Of a stretch of DNA of 64,000 nt, positions 10,913 to 23,370 are shown piece by piece. The DNA is from Aselliscus stoliczkanus (Eukaryota; Chordata; Mammalia; Chiroptera; Hipposideridae): contig CM066728.1 in the NCBI GenBank assembly GCA_033961575.1, positions 108,332,852 to 108,396,851 on the forward strand. Direction: 5' to 3'. The position numbers and the translations under genes were made by a program. The stretch's first letter is position 1. Every line of letters starts with the position of its first letter. A model generated the notes under the pieces. The model made no database searches. It had not been told where the DNA came from and saw nothing but the letters and a program-made list of their open reading frames with translations.

Positions 10913-12869
10913 AAACACACATACTAACTCTTTTTTACTCTCTCCTGGACTCTTGCATAATTGAAGCAACTTCTAACAACAAGTAGCCAAGCAAAGTGAG
11001 AGCAGACTCCTCAGCACTTCTCGAGGTTTCGCTGTCCAGATTACGTCCCACAGGAGTCGGTGTGCCTGCTGCCTGAGTGCTGTGGGCACAGGTTCAGATT
11101 CCGACAGATGGATCAGCCACATAGACTACTCTTAAATTCTTACCTCTACTTCAGAGGATCCAATGAAACGATTTCTGTACTTAAGAGATATTTTAATTAG
11201 GCGATTTTCCAAACAGGATGTTGAGATCCCTGGTCAAGGATTGATAAGGTGGAAAATATTTTAAAATATGATAGAATAGAATAGAACAGAAGAGAATAAA
11301 TAGAAAAATATGATGGTAAGTTATATAAATGGAAGGTAACAACTGTCCTTGAGACTTTTGTTTCTGTGTGTGTGGTGCTTGTCATGTGAATGCAATTTTT
11401 ATTGAATATAGTGATAAAAAAAAGTCAAGGCTATTCTTCTAAGTAAAAATCATTCACCCTAGAACAAACAGAAAAGCTTTTTATTTTTGAATATTTGAAT
11501 ACATACAGAGATGTATCCGTTGTTGGGGTATTTGTGTATTTGTCACCTTTTGACCTTGGAAATTCAATAGAATTTTGCTGATATATTTATGTTTGGAGGC
11601 ACAGAAGGTTTTATGCAAAAATCAAGATGTATTTCTTGGGCTTTGTTCAGATGTAACTGTTGACCTTTCTGATTCTACCTATTAAACCCGCTTTCACAGA
11701 AGCGTTTCCCTTAAAGAAACATGAACTGGACAAAGATGTAATTGCATCTTTACTTTTCCCTTGATTGTTGGGGAGGAGAGGGGGCTGGGAAAGTGGATTT
11801 TGGAGACCCCTATAATTACCTGTATTTTATAGACCAGAGAACATAGACCGCCCAAAGTGTGAGCTTTTCTCTGAATGAAGTGACCGGTGTGAACTCTCGG
11901 GCACGTGGACACAATCTTTCCTGGGCATCACTCCTGACAGTTACTCCAATGGGCACGGATGCTCTCTGTGCCCCTTTGTCCTGGTTTTGGTCCCTGCACA
12001 CAAAACTGGCTGTAGCTGAGGCTGCCTTCCTGGGGCAGACTGGCCTTTCCAGGACGATTTTGTTTGTTGTGTGGCTGTGAATCTGACGGAGGTGAGTGCG
12101 GATCTTAGGGAGGCCAAGGTTCTGAGCATGACATGATGAGTGAGTGAAGCAAGGGGTCTGCATCATATCAGAAGCCAAAGCTGCATCAATTAGTTATAAT
12201 CACTGGGTCCTAACAGGTGCATTTGATTGGTTATTTCACAAGTCCTATGTTTCTTTTGCTGCCTTTAGCTTGCTATTAGTTTTTCCCCAAATGCATCACT
12301 CTAAACTATACATCAGACTAGTCGATTTTAAAACACATTTTTCAGGAAAATCAGAGTGTTATAATTAATTATGGGTATTTTAACTAAAAATCATTTGGTT
12401 AGTATTACTGGAAGTACATATCAATTACTGAAATTTTTTGTTAAAAGAAAATTGAAATGTGAAAAACTAATTAGCATTTCAAACTCAGTGTATAATAGAT
12501 CAATAATGAATAGTATGTATATATTTAAAGCAAGTCACTCATTAATTTAACATCATCTACACATCACAGCATGTAATAGGAATTATTGAGCATTTTAGAA
12601 AGATGTACATAATGAGCATAAATTGATATTTGGTAGTTAATATATATTTATTTGTCATGTACCCTTATTTAAAATAAGCTAATTATAATTATGCAATCGC
12701 TAACTCATTTATACTGTATATGGATGAGAATCATGCATTAATTTTCTAACAGGTCTCACAGTCTTCATTGTGGCATGTCCAACACATCCTATACATCACA
12801 GACAATGTTTTTCTTCTTAAGATCCCCCTGACATTTTTTCACATCTATGCATCTCTATATATATCTTGA
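10597..12869. other. Unassigned stretch with CA and TAGAA-like repeats
   Basis: Holds a poly-T run at about 10600-10612, the CA microsatellite at 10870-10910, and a GA/TA-rich TAGAATAGAAC-like patch at about 11270-11305. A moderately GC-rich unique part lies at about 11850-12140, where several ORFs up to 120 codons overlap on both strands without a recognisable product. About 12360-12720 is very AT-rich. Confidence 0.45.
10870..10910. repeat. (CA)n microsatellite
   Basis: About 20 uninterrupted AC/CA dinucleotides. It makes the poly-TH segment of a spurious ORF. Confidence 0.97.
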
Positions 12870-13180
12870 GGAATGCCCAGGCTACCCAAGCTGTTCTGCC
12901 TACCTTCCCATAATCACACTGCGCTCCCCATTATTGAGATGATCTTCACACTCAGCTAACCCTGAACCTTCATTTCAAAGCCAGCAGAAAGCTTGTTTTC
13001 CTGGAGCCACTTCCTATCCTCTCTCTCCTCTGAGCTCCCCTGAACTCCCATAGCAGCTGCGGCTTGTGCGTCCCGCTAATATTTACCCCCACCCCCACCT
13101 AGACAGTGAGTTCATTTCTATTCTGCGTGTCTTCAGCACATGCCACAAGTGGTCAAAAAATCTTTATTCATTGACACATT
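12870..13180 (+). mobile_element. L2 LINE 3' region
   Basis: Follows the L2 3'UTR order: a 'CCACTTCCTATCCTCTCTCT... CTGAGCTCCCCTGAACTCCC' block, then CTAGACAGTGAGTTCATTT (normally CTAGACTGTGAGCTCC), 'TCTTCAGCACATGCCACA', and a degraded 'AATCTTTATTCATTGA' end. Confidence 0.68.
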
Positions 13181-13374
13181 ACTTTGCACCACTTAATGGA
13201 GAAACACTGTGACATCTCATATTAAATACTGAGCTGTTGGTGTTTACGGATTTAGCATTATCCATGGAAATGTTTACAAACACACCTGAAGGCACATAAC
13301 ATGTAGTAATTTCTAATTATGTTGAGGCATAAAATTAACTGTCTGCATCCCATCTCAAAGGAACTCTGAGAACT

Positions 13375-13505
13375 GAATACCATTTCAGCCTTGAAACAGG
13401 CCTGTGAGTTACGTGCTATCATTCCAGCTTCACAGAAGAGGAAACTAGAGAGAAGAAACTCTCCAGCTGGGTGTGCAAATGTAATAGTTTGAGAATAACT
13501 TGCGA
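13375..13505 (-). mobile_element. Antisense MIR SINE
   Basis: The string 'CAGAAGAGGAAACTAGAGAG' with preceding 'GCTATCATTCCAGCTTCA' and following 'AGCTGGGTGTGCAAATG' is the reverse complement of the MIR core (GATGAGGAAACTGAGGC type). Confidence 0.65.
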
Positions 13506-14144
13506 TGTGTTTCTCAGCCATATTATTGATCCACTGTCTTGGGATTTTGCATCTTATTTCTAGTAAAATGATGTCATTATGTAGCTCTTAAGTTCAGGAA
13601 TGAATTTCAAAGTACATACATGTTTACGTGTGATTTGGGAATAAGACACCTCAGGTCTTATTTGGAATTAGAAGAAGTATAATCCATATATGTATATAAA
13701 TTGATACCTACCACTACCATTGTAATTATAGTATCAATGTAGAAATAAATACTGACATTTGAAATGGACTCTAGCTAAGTATTTGGGAGGCACTGGGAAA
13801 TATATAAACATCGCTCTTCAGCCATGTCTGCAACTTCCAGAAAATGACTCCCATCAGGTGAAATTTATCAGGTACCATTTATATGAAGGTACATATTTCT
13901 TTATTTAAAATAGGAAATAATTAATGATAACTACACTATTCAAGGAATGGACATGTTTAGTAAACTGTGGAACAAAATATAATAGATTGGAAACTGAAAA
14001 CAAATATGTAACCTATGCATAAACGTTAAACATGTTTATTGGACAATGATAAATGAAAGTATCTATATACACATTATCTATATACACATTGATATCTTTC
14101 TTCTGTTTGCATGTATGTAAATATGCCTATGTGTTTGTATGCGT

Positions 14145-14179
14145 GCACACGCACACACACGCACACACACACACACACA
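14145..14179. repeat. (CA)n microsatellite, imperfect
   Basis: CA dinucleotides interrupted by CG steps (CACACGCACACAC...), as expected for an ageing CA repeat. Confidence 0.95.
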
Positions 14180-14669
14180 ACCATACGTGGTGTTTCTGCT
14201 ATAAAGTCATACATGGCTCTTGAAAATTTTCACAATCTGACAAACCTCACACTAAAATTATCTTGACTCATGGGGACAACAGACCACTCACAACCTTTGC
14301 ATCCTTGGTGCTACACCACCCAGAAAATCAGTAATTAGTACCTGGAGAGATGACATGGCAGCTCACTGCCGCTAGACGTCTGCTGCGGACATACTAAAAG
14401 TACACAGACACTATGTGACCCTTTCTACACCTGTATATATTTACATTTTCTAGAGTAAGATCTTACTGAATGCTTAATTGGTGAGTAAAAAATGCAGAGA
14501 AACAGTAGAATGGGCTTGCTGACCTGGGTCCTGAGCCTGCACAGTGGCGAGTGGAGCTGGGAGCAAGCCGGCGGCCATTAAGCTCTCTCTGGTGGAAACG
14601 CCGCCTCCTGCCATCTCAGAATCACTCCAGGCTGGAGGCAGCCTCTGTCGGGAAGGAGAAAACTTGGAT

Positions 14670-14905
14670 GACCTTGGCTTTGATGATACATTTTTAGATA
14701 CAACATGAAAGGCATGATTCATGAAAGAAAGGATTGATTAAATGGACGTCATTGAAATTTAAAATCTCTGTTCTGTGAGAGACAGTCAAAAGAATGAAAA
14801 GATGAGACTCAGACTGAGAGAAAACATTTGCAAAAGACATGTCTGATAAAGGACTGTTGTCCAAAATATACAAAAATCTCTTAAAACTCAATAATAGGAA
14901 AATGC
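14670..14905 (+). mobile_element. L1 ORF2 fragment
   Basis: Shows the L1 block 'GAGAGAAAACATTTGCAAAA', then 'CATGTCTGATAAAGGACT... CCAAAATATACAAA' and 'CTCTTAAAACTCAATAATAG', all from late ORF2. Short, with stops. Confidence 0.85.
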
Positions 14906-17489
14906 ACCCCTTGATTCAGAACAGTTTATATTTAATCACAGCTACGTAAGTTCCAATAATGACCCACATCTACCTTTAAGACAGCTGTGGTATATTAACT
15001 TGTGGCTTTTGTATATTTGAAATATTCCCTGAGGTATTTTCTGGGTATGTGGTATTCACTCCATGTTGAGTCACGCTTTTCTTAATGTCACTCTGCTGTT
15101 TTCTTTGTACAGGCTTAGCAAATGTGTCTTTCCTGCATCACCTTTCTTCTTAGAACGCCCAAATGAGGATGTCATACATGTTAGTTTTGTCACACAGCCA
15201 AAAGGCCACATTTCCAAGAAGTCTGTGGGTTTGAGTGGTCCAGTCAGCGTCTGCAGCATTATCTCACAGCATGTTTGCCCAGCTAGGGCACTACGGGCAT
15301 GTGAATTGGACAGGCCTTTGTTTTGGGGTCTCCTGTGCATGGTAAGGTATTGGTGGCAACCCTAGCTCCAATTACCAGCAGTGTGAAACCAGCCAAATAA
15401 CATCAAATGATACGTAGATAATGGGATATTTAAGGGGATCACAAAATTGCCAAGGATACAGTACAGAGTTGTTGCTTTTTAAAAAACTGATATAACTATC
15501 TTCTAAATACATTCAAATTGATAAAGCATAATTAGATATTTTTAAATATAAAGGTAAGGCTAGATAAAAATGAATATCACTGTTACATTAAAAAATATAT
15601 GCGAAAATAGAAATATATCCTTCTGCTAGTGCTAAGGTCTGCCTGCCTCTAAATGTATATTTAGCTTTAAAACATAATCTTGGTAAATGTTTTAAACTCT
15701 AAATCTTACGAGTACGATACTAACCGACAACCTTCTTTGAATGCTGATATTTTCAAAAACCAGGACAATATATAAAATGAGAAGAGCCTGAGTTCTCCAA
15801 CTTGAAATAATAAGACAATGACTTCATTAACTATTTTCATGTCAGAAAGAAAAGCAACGTGGAATAAAGAAAAGCTATGGTCCATTCATTTCATGATACT
15901 TGTGTTCCAACAGGGAATCTGCAAATTTCCACAGGTTCACTCTGAGGAATCCATTTCCCAGAAAAAATTATTTTCGTTGGAGTGTAGAAGTAATTAACCA
16001 CTTCTTCTTAATGTATAATTTAGAAAAAAGGTTAAAGGGGTCCAAATTTTGCCCACAGTATAAAATATTCTGCACAAGGAAAACTGTATCATATATTTTT
16101 TTTTTTTTTTTTATAGAATGGGTTTTTGTATTCGGATAGAAACAAATACACTGGTTTTCAGCTTTGAGTGGAATTTTAAGAACAGGAACAAACACTGACA
16201 TTATCAGAAGGAAGAAATGTTACTGCAGGCAGCTTTTCATTGGAAACAGCTTCAACTGTCTCCTGGAACCGTGTTATTTTCTCAGGTCTGCAGACAGCTT
16301 CGCAGGGGTAAGCCTGGCCCAAGTGCAGGGAGTTCCGGCTTATGTACCTATCAGGGAGGGGCACACTTTAAAATACGCCAACATTCAGCAGTAAAGAGGG
16401 TGTCAGAAGGAACTTTCATGTTGTTGATTGGTGCAAAATTAATGATAATACCTTGTATTAATCAAGGTTCTCTAGAGAAACAGAACTAATGGGATATAGA
16501 GGGTGCCAGAAAATGAGTGTGCCAACAAAATGTATACACATTTTAAGAAAGGAAAAAACTGTATTAAAATTGTAATACTCAATATATACTGATAACAAAA
16601 GGAGGCAACAGCCCGCCCTCCCCAGAGCCCATGCAAGTATCAAAGACAGTCTGTGACATTCTGGTAGAAGAGTCACATTCAGAGCACTTCAGTGAATTTT
16701 CCTTCTTTATTCTCATTACTTTAGCTTGTTATTTAAAAAACTCATTCACTTAGATCCTCAGATTCTCATAATATGATCAGGGCTATTCAAAGAACAATGA
16801 TAGGAACCCTAGGGAATTATGAATAGCAAGGAAATAAATTGAAGGTGAACTCTTAAAGAATATGTTTTTTTGTATTATTGTAAATAATTATTAATTGTTA
16901 TATAATATTAAATAAATATCCTTGTAAATAATTATTAAACAAATTTCAATAATTAATAGTTATTGTAAATATAAAACATGAAGTTGAAAAGTGCAATGCA
17001 TGAAAGGAGGAAGAATCCTGAATATTTGTGCCGATCAATAGAATTGCTTTTCAATATAAGTCCAAATCTCCCTCAAAAGTTAAGTAGATGTATTAGAGAA
17101 TAGAAGTAAGGTTGGGCTAGCTACAGTCAAGGGCATTCCAAACAGAGAAACAGCATTGATGGTACAAAATCTATCTCCCTTATTGAAATTTCATACAAAA
17201 GGCGAAATGGTTGTCCACAGGCTCCAATCAAAGATGTCAATGTGGCACACAGAATAATTATGAACCTTGCTCATCCAGGAGAAATGACCACAGGAGATCC
17301 GGAAAGGTCACAAGGAAAGACCTTAAAACCAACACCTGCTGACAAAGAGAGCCTTTGAAGGTTCATCAAAATTGATAAGATGCACTGTAAGTTGTTTGTG
17401 TCAAATAATGCCACGGAGGATAAATTGAAACCTAAATGTAACTGGTACCTGGAAGTTGAAATGGGTCTGTGATATGAATAATAATACTG
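14906..17489. other. Long unassigned stretch
   Basis: Includes a poly-T run at about 16095-16112 and a very AT-rich patch at about 16860-16980. ORFs of 60-100 codons on both strands, for example 15063-15365, have no recognisable domain. A possible DNA-transposon end near 16500 is listed separately. Confidence 0.4.
16500..16610. mobile_element. Possible mariner-type transposon end
   Basis: Begins after GGATATAGA with GGGTGCCAGAAAATG, then AATGTATACACATTTTAAG, and is AT-rich afterwards. This resembles the terminal part of a Tc1/mariner-type element next to TA-rich target sequence. I see no clear matching inverted end downstream, so this is tentative. Confidence 0.25.
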
Positions 17490-17692
17490 ACAATATTGCA
17501 AAGTGCCTCACTCTTGTTTAGCACACTAGGGTTTTTCAAATGCTTTTTCAAATGTTCTCTCATATGATCTGAATTTTCCAGATGAGAACAACGAGGCCCA
17601 GAGAACTCTGGTTACTTACCTGATGCCCCACAGCCTGCAAAGCAAGGCTGGCACTCCAGGCCTCATGGCTGTGGCTCCTCCCCCCAGGGTGC
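17490..17692 (-). mobile_element. Antisense MIR SINE
   Basis: 'TTTTCCAGATGAGAACAACGAGGCCCAGAGA' (seen in pieces), then GGTTACTTACCTGATGCC and 'CAAGGCTGGCACTCCAGGCC', gives the reverse-complement MIR order. Confidence 0.72.
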
Positions 17693-20129
17693 TGTGGCTG
17701 GCTCCGAAGAGACAGGGGCACCATGAGAAATGAGGTGGTCAAGTAAATAGCACACCAAACCAGGGCTAAAAAGCCCAAAGAGGTAAATTGTTATTTGCTA
17801 TAGCTTCAGTCTTTGTTTCCGAAAAATGCCAGATGAATTAGTCACAGTGAGCAGCAATGTATATAAACTGGCTAAATTTTAAAAAGCACAGGTGGTGGAA
17901 TAAAAACTTGTTTAGGCTCATAAGAGACTCTCTCTCTCTCTCTCTCTCTGTCTGTCTCTCTTGCTATACACAGCCTAACCTTGTTCTTTTTGGAAATTTG
18001 GTTTCTCAAATTAACCTCAGGCCTTCCCAACAATCATTTATTGTTCTTTATATAGCTGGAAAAAATAAAAAGCAAAGGTATTTTTCTTAAACTGGAGACA
18101 TTTTCAATATTATGGAGAAGTTTTATTTCACGTATTGAAACCCACCTTTTGGCATTGATAGCATTTTCGTAGTTATGACCAACTAATGACAAAGGAAGAA
18201 ATGTGTTTCATCATTTTAAGATTCTTTTTAAGGTTATTTTAGCTGATTTTTAAAAGGCCCTCGCCAAAAAAACATTCTTACACATACAGTATTTAATTGG
18301 AAATGCGATGACTGCTCGCTGATACGCAGCAGTACTGTCGGAGCAGTCACGTAGCATCTGCAGCAGACCATTGATCATGGTCAATACGGGCCTCTGATGA
18401 CATCACAGGGGCAAGCTGGAAATTGGGTGTGAGGGACAGGCGCCTTTCACACTCACATTGTTATAAAATACCTTCAAGTGTTTCTGGACTTTATGCAAGT
18501 TGTTTTATAATCAATTTTAAGTGATTGTTTCGGTTGTACAAGATAGTAACTTGACATTATGTTTGTAGATCTCCAAGTCCATCCACTACAGTTTAAGCCA
18601 GTCAGAGTCCAAATCATCTTGCTGCCCACTCCCTCCCCTCGACACCCTCCTCCTTAGAAGCCCCTCAAACCCCAGATCCTCAGGGCTCCGGGACAATGGG
18701 CATGGGAAACCATCTCTTCCTGTGTACTGTGAGGTTTATGGATTCGGGAAGCACGTTCACATACTAATTGGCAGAATTATATTTTTTTAATGGTTGGTTT
18801 ATCCTCATATATGATATCTGGTGGAGATGATCTAAGGATTTTATGAGATAGGTTACCACCAAAGCAACAGATGACCTTCATCAAAAAGACCACAAAGCAA
18901 ACTCTGTAATTGCACAGTTGTTTTTGAATGCACTGCCTTGTATTTCCCAATATTCCTGTGTAAGGGAAGCAATCCATGATTATCCTGGAAGAAACATGGT
19001 AATCCATCTTCATCAGAATGGAAATATGAAATTTGCTTTCAGTCCTTTGAAACCTCTCTATGAATGGCTTGTAAATATGAAAGTCTGTCCTAGTGAAAAG
19101 GGCACATTTTGATAAAAGAAGTTTGAGTGTCTTAAGAAAAGGAAAGCAGTGGCCACGGTCAGGTGCTGTAGCAGATGGCTACAAACTATACATTTTCCAA
19201 CATTTAGCATTCAAAGTTTTGCACAATCAAGTGTGAAAATGGTGCATGACTGACAGGAAGAAAAAAAATGATGGATTATAGGAATTAGTCCATTGAAGGT
19301 TTGCCTCTAGGACACATACATAATCATCTACAATCTTCAGAAATTACACTTGGAATCTGAGAACTGGAAAATTTTACAAAAGTGTTTATTTATAGTATTG
19401 GGAGACTGTGGTATAAGTTTCATTGGCTTTAAAAGAGGAGCATATGTTTTATTTTTTTGTATCTGCCCAGGATAATTCAAATACGGTGATTGCAAAGTTA
19501 ATTGTAAAGACTTTCAAATATAACAGAGGTTTACCATTATAAAAGTGAAGTGTCTTTGAGAGCGTGCATTCATGTGTGTGTATTTAATAAATCCCATGAA
19601 AAAACAATCCCTTATTAAAACAACGAAAATCCCCTCAAATTTACTTAAGGAAACAGCACAAGCAGAATTCTCAGTCATGACTTTCAGCTAAACGATCTTG
19701 AATTTGAAATTTTGTTTTATAGCCTGAGGTGAGATTAAGCAATGTGCATAATAATAAACAGTCTCTGCTTTTATAGATGCTAGATTTTTAACCATTATAA
19801 AATTAGTAATTAAATTCAGTCTTCTAAAATTAGAGCCTTGATTGAAATTAAACAAATCAGAAAAGGCTTTTTCCCAAACGCACCTACCAGTCAACTTCAG
19901 TACTTTACTGTAATACTTCTGGGAGTCCTAGGCTAATTATGGATTATCCAGAGAACATTCTAAAGCCATTCTGTTATTTCCACCAAATTGAGCACTGCTT
20001 TTTGCACAATTTCTGAAGCTCATCTTCTGAATGTTCATCATTCACTTCTGAATGAACCAGTACGTGCTACTACGATTAGAAAAGCGAGTTATTTGGAGTA
20101 ATGTTGCTAATCACGTTTTTTAAAGCATT
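17693..20129. other. Long unassigned stretch
   Basis: Contains the TC repeat at 17925-17960 and a small CpG-bearing patch near 18300-18430 (see findings). The rest is AT-rich unique sequence. ORFs reach only 60-80 codons. Confidence 0.4.
17925..17960. repeat. (TC)n microsatellite with TGTC variant
   Basis: CT/TC dinucleotides followed by CTGTCTGTCTCTC. Confidence 0.95.
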
Positions 20130-22584
20130 AATTGATTTATCTTCTTTTTTATTATTGTCTTTCTCTTCTTACTTTTCTTTTAATTTGATCTTCCCTTTCT
20201 AACTTTTTAAGGAGGAAGATTTAAATCATCCACATGAAACCTTTCTGCTTTTCTAATATAAGAATTTTAGGCAGTAAATTTCACACTGAATACTGCATTA
20301 GCTACATACATTAAACAAGTTTTGGTGCTTTGTGATTTCTTCTTTGTCACAAGGATTATTGATAAGCATGCTGTTTACTGTCCAAATATTTAGAGCTTTT
20401 TCTAGATGTCTTTCTGTTATTGATTTCTATTTTAATTGTTTAATGAAAATTAATCAAAAATTTCAATACAATTAATTGTTTGAATTAATTGGGTCAAGAT
20501 ACAACTTGGTATGATTTTTGTTTTCTTAAAATTATTGAGACCTGCTTTGTAGCCCAGAGTATGACCCGTGACATTTTAAAAGAATGGGTATTCTGCTGTT
20601 GTGGGGAATTTTCCATAAATGTCATTGCGATCAAGTCGATAGCATTGCTCATGACCTTCATATCCTCACTGCTTTCCTACTTCTTCAACCAATTACTGAG
20701 AAAGGAGTGTTGAACTCTCCAACTGTGATTGCGGGTTTGTCTACTTCTCTGTTCAGTTCAGTCTGGGTTTGTTTCCTGTACTTCAACGCTCTGGTATGAG
20801 GTGAGTAACACTCATCATTGTTACAAACTCCTATTGAATGGACTCCTCTAGCCTAGATACTGTCTCTTTTCATCCTAAACAATGGAATTACTTTTCTAAG
20901 GTATACTGATATTAATATGGCCTCCCTGATATGAATACAGCCAGCTCTCTCTTGATTAGTGTTTGCATGGTATTCCTCATTTTTTGACTTGTTACCTGTT
21001 TTTGTCCTTCCATTTACAGTACGTCTCTTATAGGAAACATAGAGTTGTGTCTTGATTTTCATCAAAAATGAAAATCTCTGACTTTTAATTAAAGTGTTAG
21101 ACCACTAACATTTAATGTAATTTTGATATAGTTAGGTTCAAATCTACCTTGCTGATACTTGTTTTCTGTTTCATACATGTGTTCTTTTTTTCCTATTTTT
21201 CTCATTTCCTGACTGAATTCTTCTGCAATGCTTGCATTATTGTTTATAATCCCATTTTATCACCATGATTTGTATTTTAGCTATTTTTCATGATTTCTTC
21301 AGGTTTTACAATGTACATGTTTAACTGATTACAATCTACCTTCAAATAACACTAAACCATTTTACCTATAGTTTTAAAACATTACAACAGAATATTTCCA
21401 TCTCTTCCCTTTTATTCTTTGTGTCATTGTAGCCATATATTTTACTTGTACATATGCTATAAATCCAACTAATAAAAGTTACTATTTTTACTTGGAATAA
21501 TTATCCCTTAGAAATATTTGAAAGTGAGAAAAATGTTATTCACATTTATCCCTATACTTATCATTTCCAAAGTTTTTTATTCCTTTGTGTAGATCCAGAT
21601 TTCCATTTTTTACCATATTCTTTCTTTCTGAAAAACTTCCTAATGTGTTTGTTTGTTTGCAGTGAAATTCTTCTGGTGATAAATTCTCTGATCTTTTTAT
21701 TTGTCTAAAAAAAGTTTTTTTTGACCTTTAATTTGAAAGGTATTTTTGTTGATAGATAATTCAAGGCTGAGAGCATTTCTTTTAGTTCTTCACAAATGAG
21801 TGTGTTGTTTCCTAGTTTACATATTTTATGACAAAAAAAGTCTTCTGTAGTTCTTACCATTGTATGAATCTCTCTTCTCTTTCTTCAGCCACTTTTACGA
21901 TTGTCTTCTTATGTTTGGTTTTTAGCAATTTGGTAAAGTTGTGCTTGTTGTAGTTTTTCTTCTTGACATTGTTGGGTTTCTTGGACTTTTACATTTAGAG
22001 TTTTCAGTTTCAAAATTTAGTTTTAAAACTGAAATTCAAATTTTACTTTTAAATTTCAGAAAAATTTTAGCTATTATTTCTTCATATGTTTTTTCCTTTT
22101 CTTACCTTTCCTCTCCTCTCCTCTGCCATGTGTGGATTGCTCCATGGTCTCTCACAGCTCATTAATGCTCTGTTCATTTTTTTCCCCAATCATTTTCTCT
22201 CTCTGTTTCCTTTAGTTGATTTCTATAGCATTCCTTTGAAATTCACTGATCTTGACCTTTCTTCTATGTATCTAATCTATTATTAATGGTATCTAGTTTG
22301 TTTTTAATTTTAGATATTGTATTTTTTCAACTCTAAACATTCCTTTTGAACTTTTTGTGTATTTTTCAGTCCTGTCCTATTTGTCCTCCTTTCTGCCTCT
22401 GTCCTCTTAAATATATGGAGAACATTTATAATAGCTCTTTTAATAATCTTCGTAATCTCCATCACTTCTGTATTTTTCTCCCCTGTTAATTGATTTTTAA
22501 ATTATTGATCATATTTTTTTCTTCTTGGCATAAAAGACAATTTTTCAGATGTCTGCCATTTTGAATTTTATCTTTGTTGGGTAC
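20130..22584 (-). mobile_element. Long antisense L1, 5' half (ORF1/5' region to ORF2 start)
   Basis: The plus strand shows antisense L1 landmarks in order: 'TGTCTTTCTGTTATTGATTTC' (about 20408), 'CCCAGAGTATGACCCGTGAC' (about 20553), 'GGGTATTCTGCTGTTGTGGG', 'CCAATTACTGAGAAAGGAGT', 'GCATGGTATTCCTC', then the ORF1/5'-region signature 'AGCTATTATTTCTTCATATG' (about 22070) and 'TCACTGATCTTGACC'. Read on the minus strand this is the upstream part of an L1M element with many stops. With its end at about 20130 inside ORF2, it lacks most of the reverse transcriptase. Confidence 0.85.
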
Positions 22585-22586
22585 TA

Positions 22587-22626
22587 TTGGGTTGTTGGAA
22601 AAGTCGTGACGCATTTTTTTCGATGA
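22587..22626 (+). mobile_element. Extra left terminal repeat of mariner-type MITE
   Basis: A 40-bp copy of the MITE left end (TTGGGTTGTTGGAAAAGTCG onward), preceded by TA (22585-22586) and followed by TA (22627-22628). No matching right end of its own is seen. It is either half of an older element hit by the next copy, or a duplicated terminus of one element. Confidence 0.75.
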
Positions 22627-22628
22627 TA

Positions 22629-22705
22629 TTGGGTTGTCGGAAAAGTCATGACACATTTTTTTCAATGAATTGGAAAAATGCGTCATGACTTTTCCGACAA
22701 CCCAA
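22629..22705. mobile_element. Mariner-type MITE, near-perfect hairpin
   Basis: A 77-bp element with long inverted ends (TTGGGTTGTCGGAAAAGTCA on the left, its near-exact reverse complement on the right), flanked by TA at 22627-22628 and 22706-22707. It is better preserved than its relative at 511-593. It has no coding capacity and could fold into one stem. Confidence 0.88.
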
Positions 22706-22940
22706 TAGATGATTTTTTTTTTCTATTAAATATTGAGTTTTATCCTGAAGATAATGGAGAGCCAGTTTACAATTCCCTAGGGAACAGAGGTTTATTAGCT
22801 TAAGTAAGATGTCTTTTATAATTGATAATGAAGTGAAGATATAATACTAATAAATAGTAATAATATAATACTTGTTATTTCTATCATGTGTCAGGAACTA
22901 TATTTGTATTTCGTTTGTTTGTTTGGGGTAGTTAATCCTT

Positions 22941-23268
22941 ATTATAGGCTGAATGTTTGTGTCCCTCAAAATTCATGTTGAATTCCTAACCCCCAAGCTA
23001 TTTGAAGGTAGGACATTTGGGATGTGATTAGGTCATGAGAGATTAATGTCCCTATAAAAGAAACCCCAGGGAACTCTCTGCTCTCTATGATGTGAGGGCG
23101 CCATGAGAAGACAGCCACCCACAAGGCAGAAAGCAGCTCTCACCAGACACTGAATTTGCTAACACCTCAATCTTGTACTTCCCAGCCTCCAGAACTATCC
23201 AAAATAGGTGTCTGTTGTTTAAGCCACCAGTCTATGGTACTTTTGTATTAACAGGCCAGACAAAGACA
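22941..23268 (+). mobile_element. MaLR-type solo LTR (MST/MLT1-like)
   Basis: Ancient ERVL-MaLR LTR with 'GGCTGAATGTTTGTGTCCCT', 'GATTAGGTCATGAGAG', CTATAAAAGAAACCCCAG (TATA-box region), 'CACCAGACACTGAATTTGCT', 'CTTCCCAGCCTCCAGAACT' and 'TGTTGTTTAAGCCACCAGTC', ending near ...AGACA. No internal retroviral genes are present, so it is a solo LTR or a separated half. Confidence 0.85.
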
Positions 23269-23271
23269 ATT

Positions 23272-23360
23272 TTCACAGACATGTATAGCACCATTTTGGC
23301 AGACAAGGAAATAGAGACTGACCAAGCAAGGAACTTTCCCCTATCACACAGTGTCTCAGT
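23272..23360 (-). mobile_element. MIR scrap between two LTRs
   Basis: GCACCATTTTGGCAGACAAG, 'GAAATAGAGACTGACCAAGC' and CCCTATCACACAGTGTC follow the reverse-complement MIR core (GATGAGGAAACTGAGGC... AAGGTCACACAG). Confidence 0.6.
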
Positions 23361-23370
23361 ATGCCTGGGA

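Larger units (their letters stand above)
13181..14669. other. Unassigned stretch around a MIR and a CA repeat
   Basis: Outside the MIR at 13375-13505 and the CA repeat at 14145-14179, I recognise nothing. A near-perfect 15-bp duplication TATCTATATACACAT occurs twice at about 14061-14090. Confidence 0.4.

Noticed and set aside
11816..12178. 120-codon minus-strand ORF in GC-richer sequence
   Set aside because: At least three overlapping ORFs on both strands, no domain, no splice or poly-A context.
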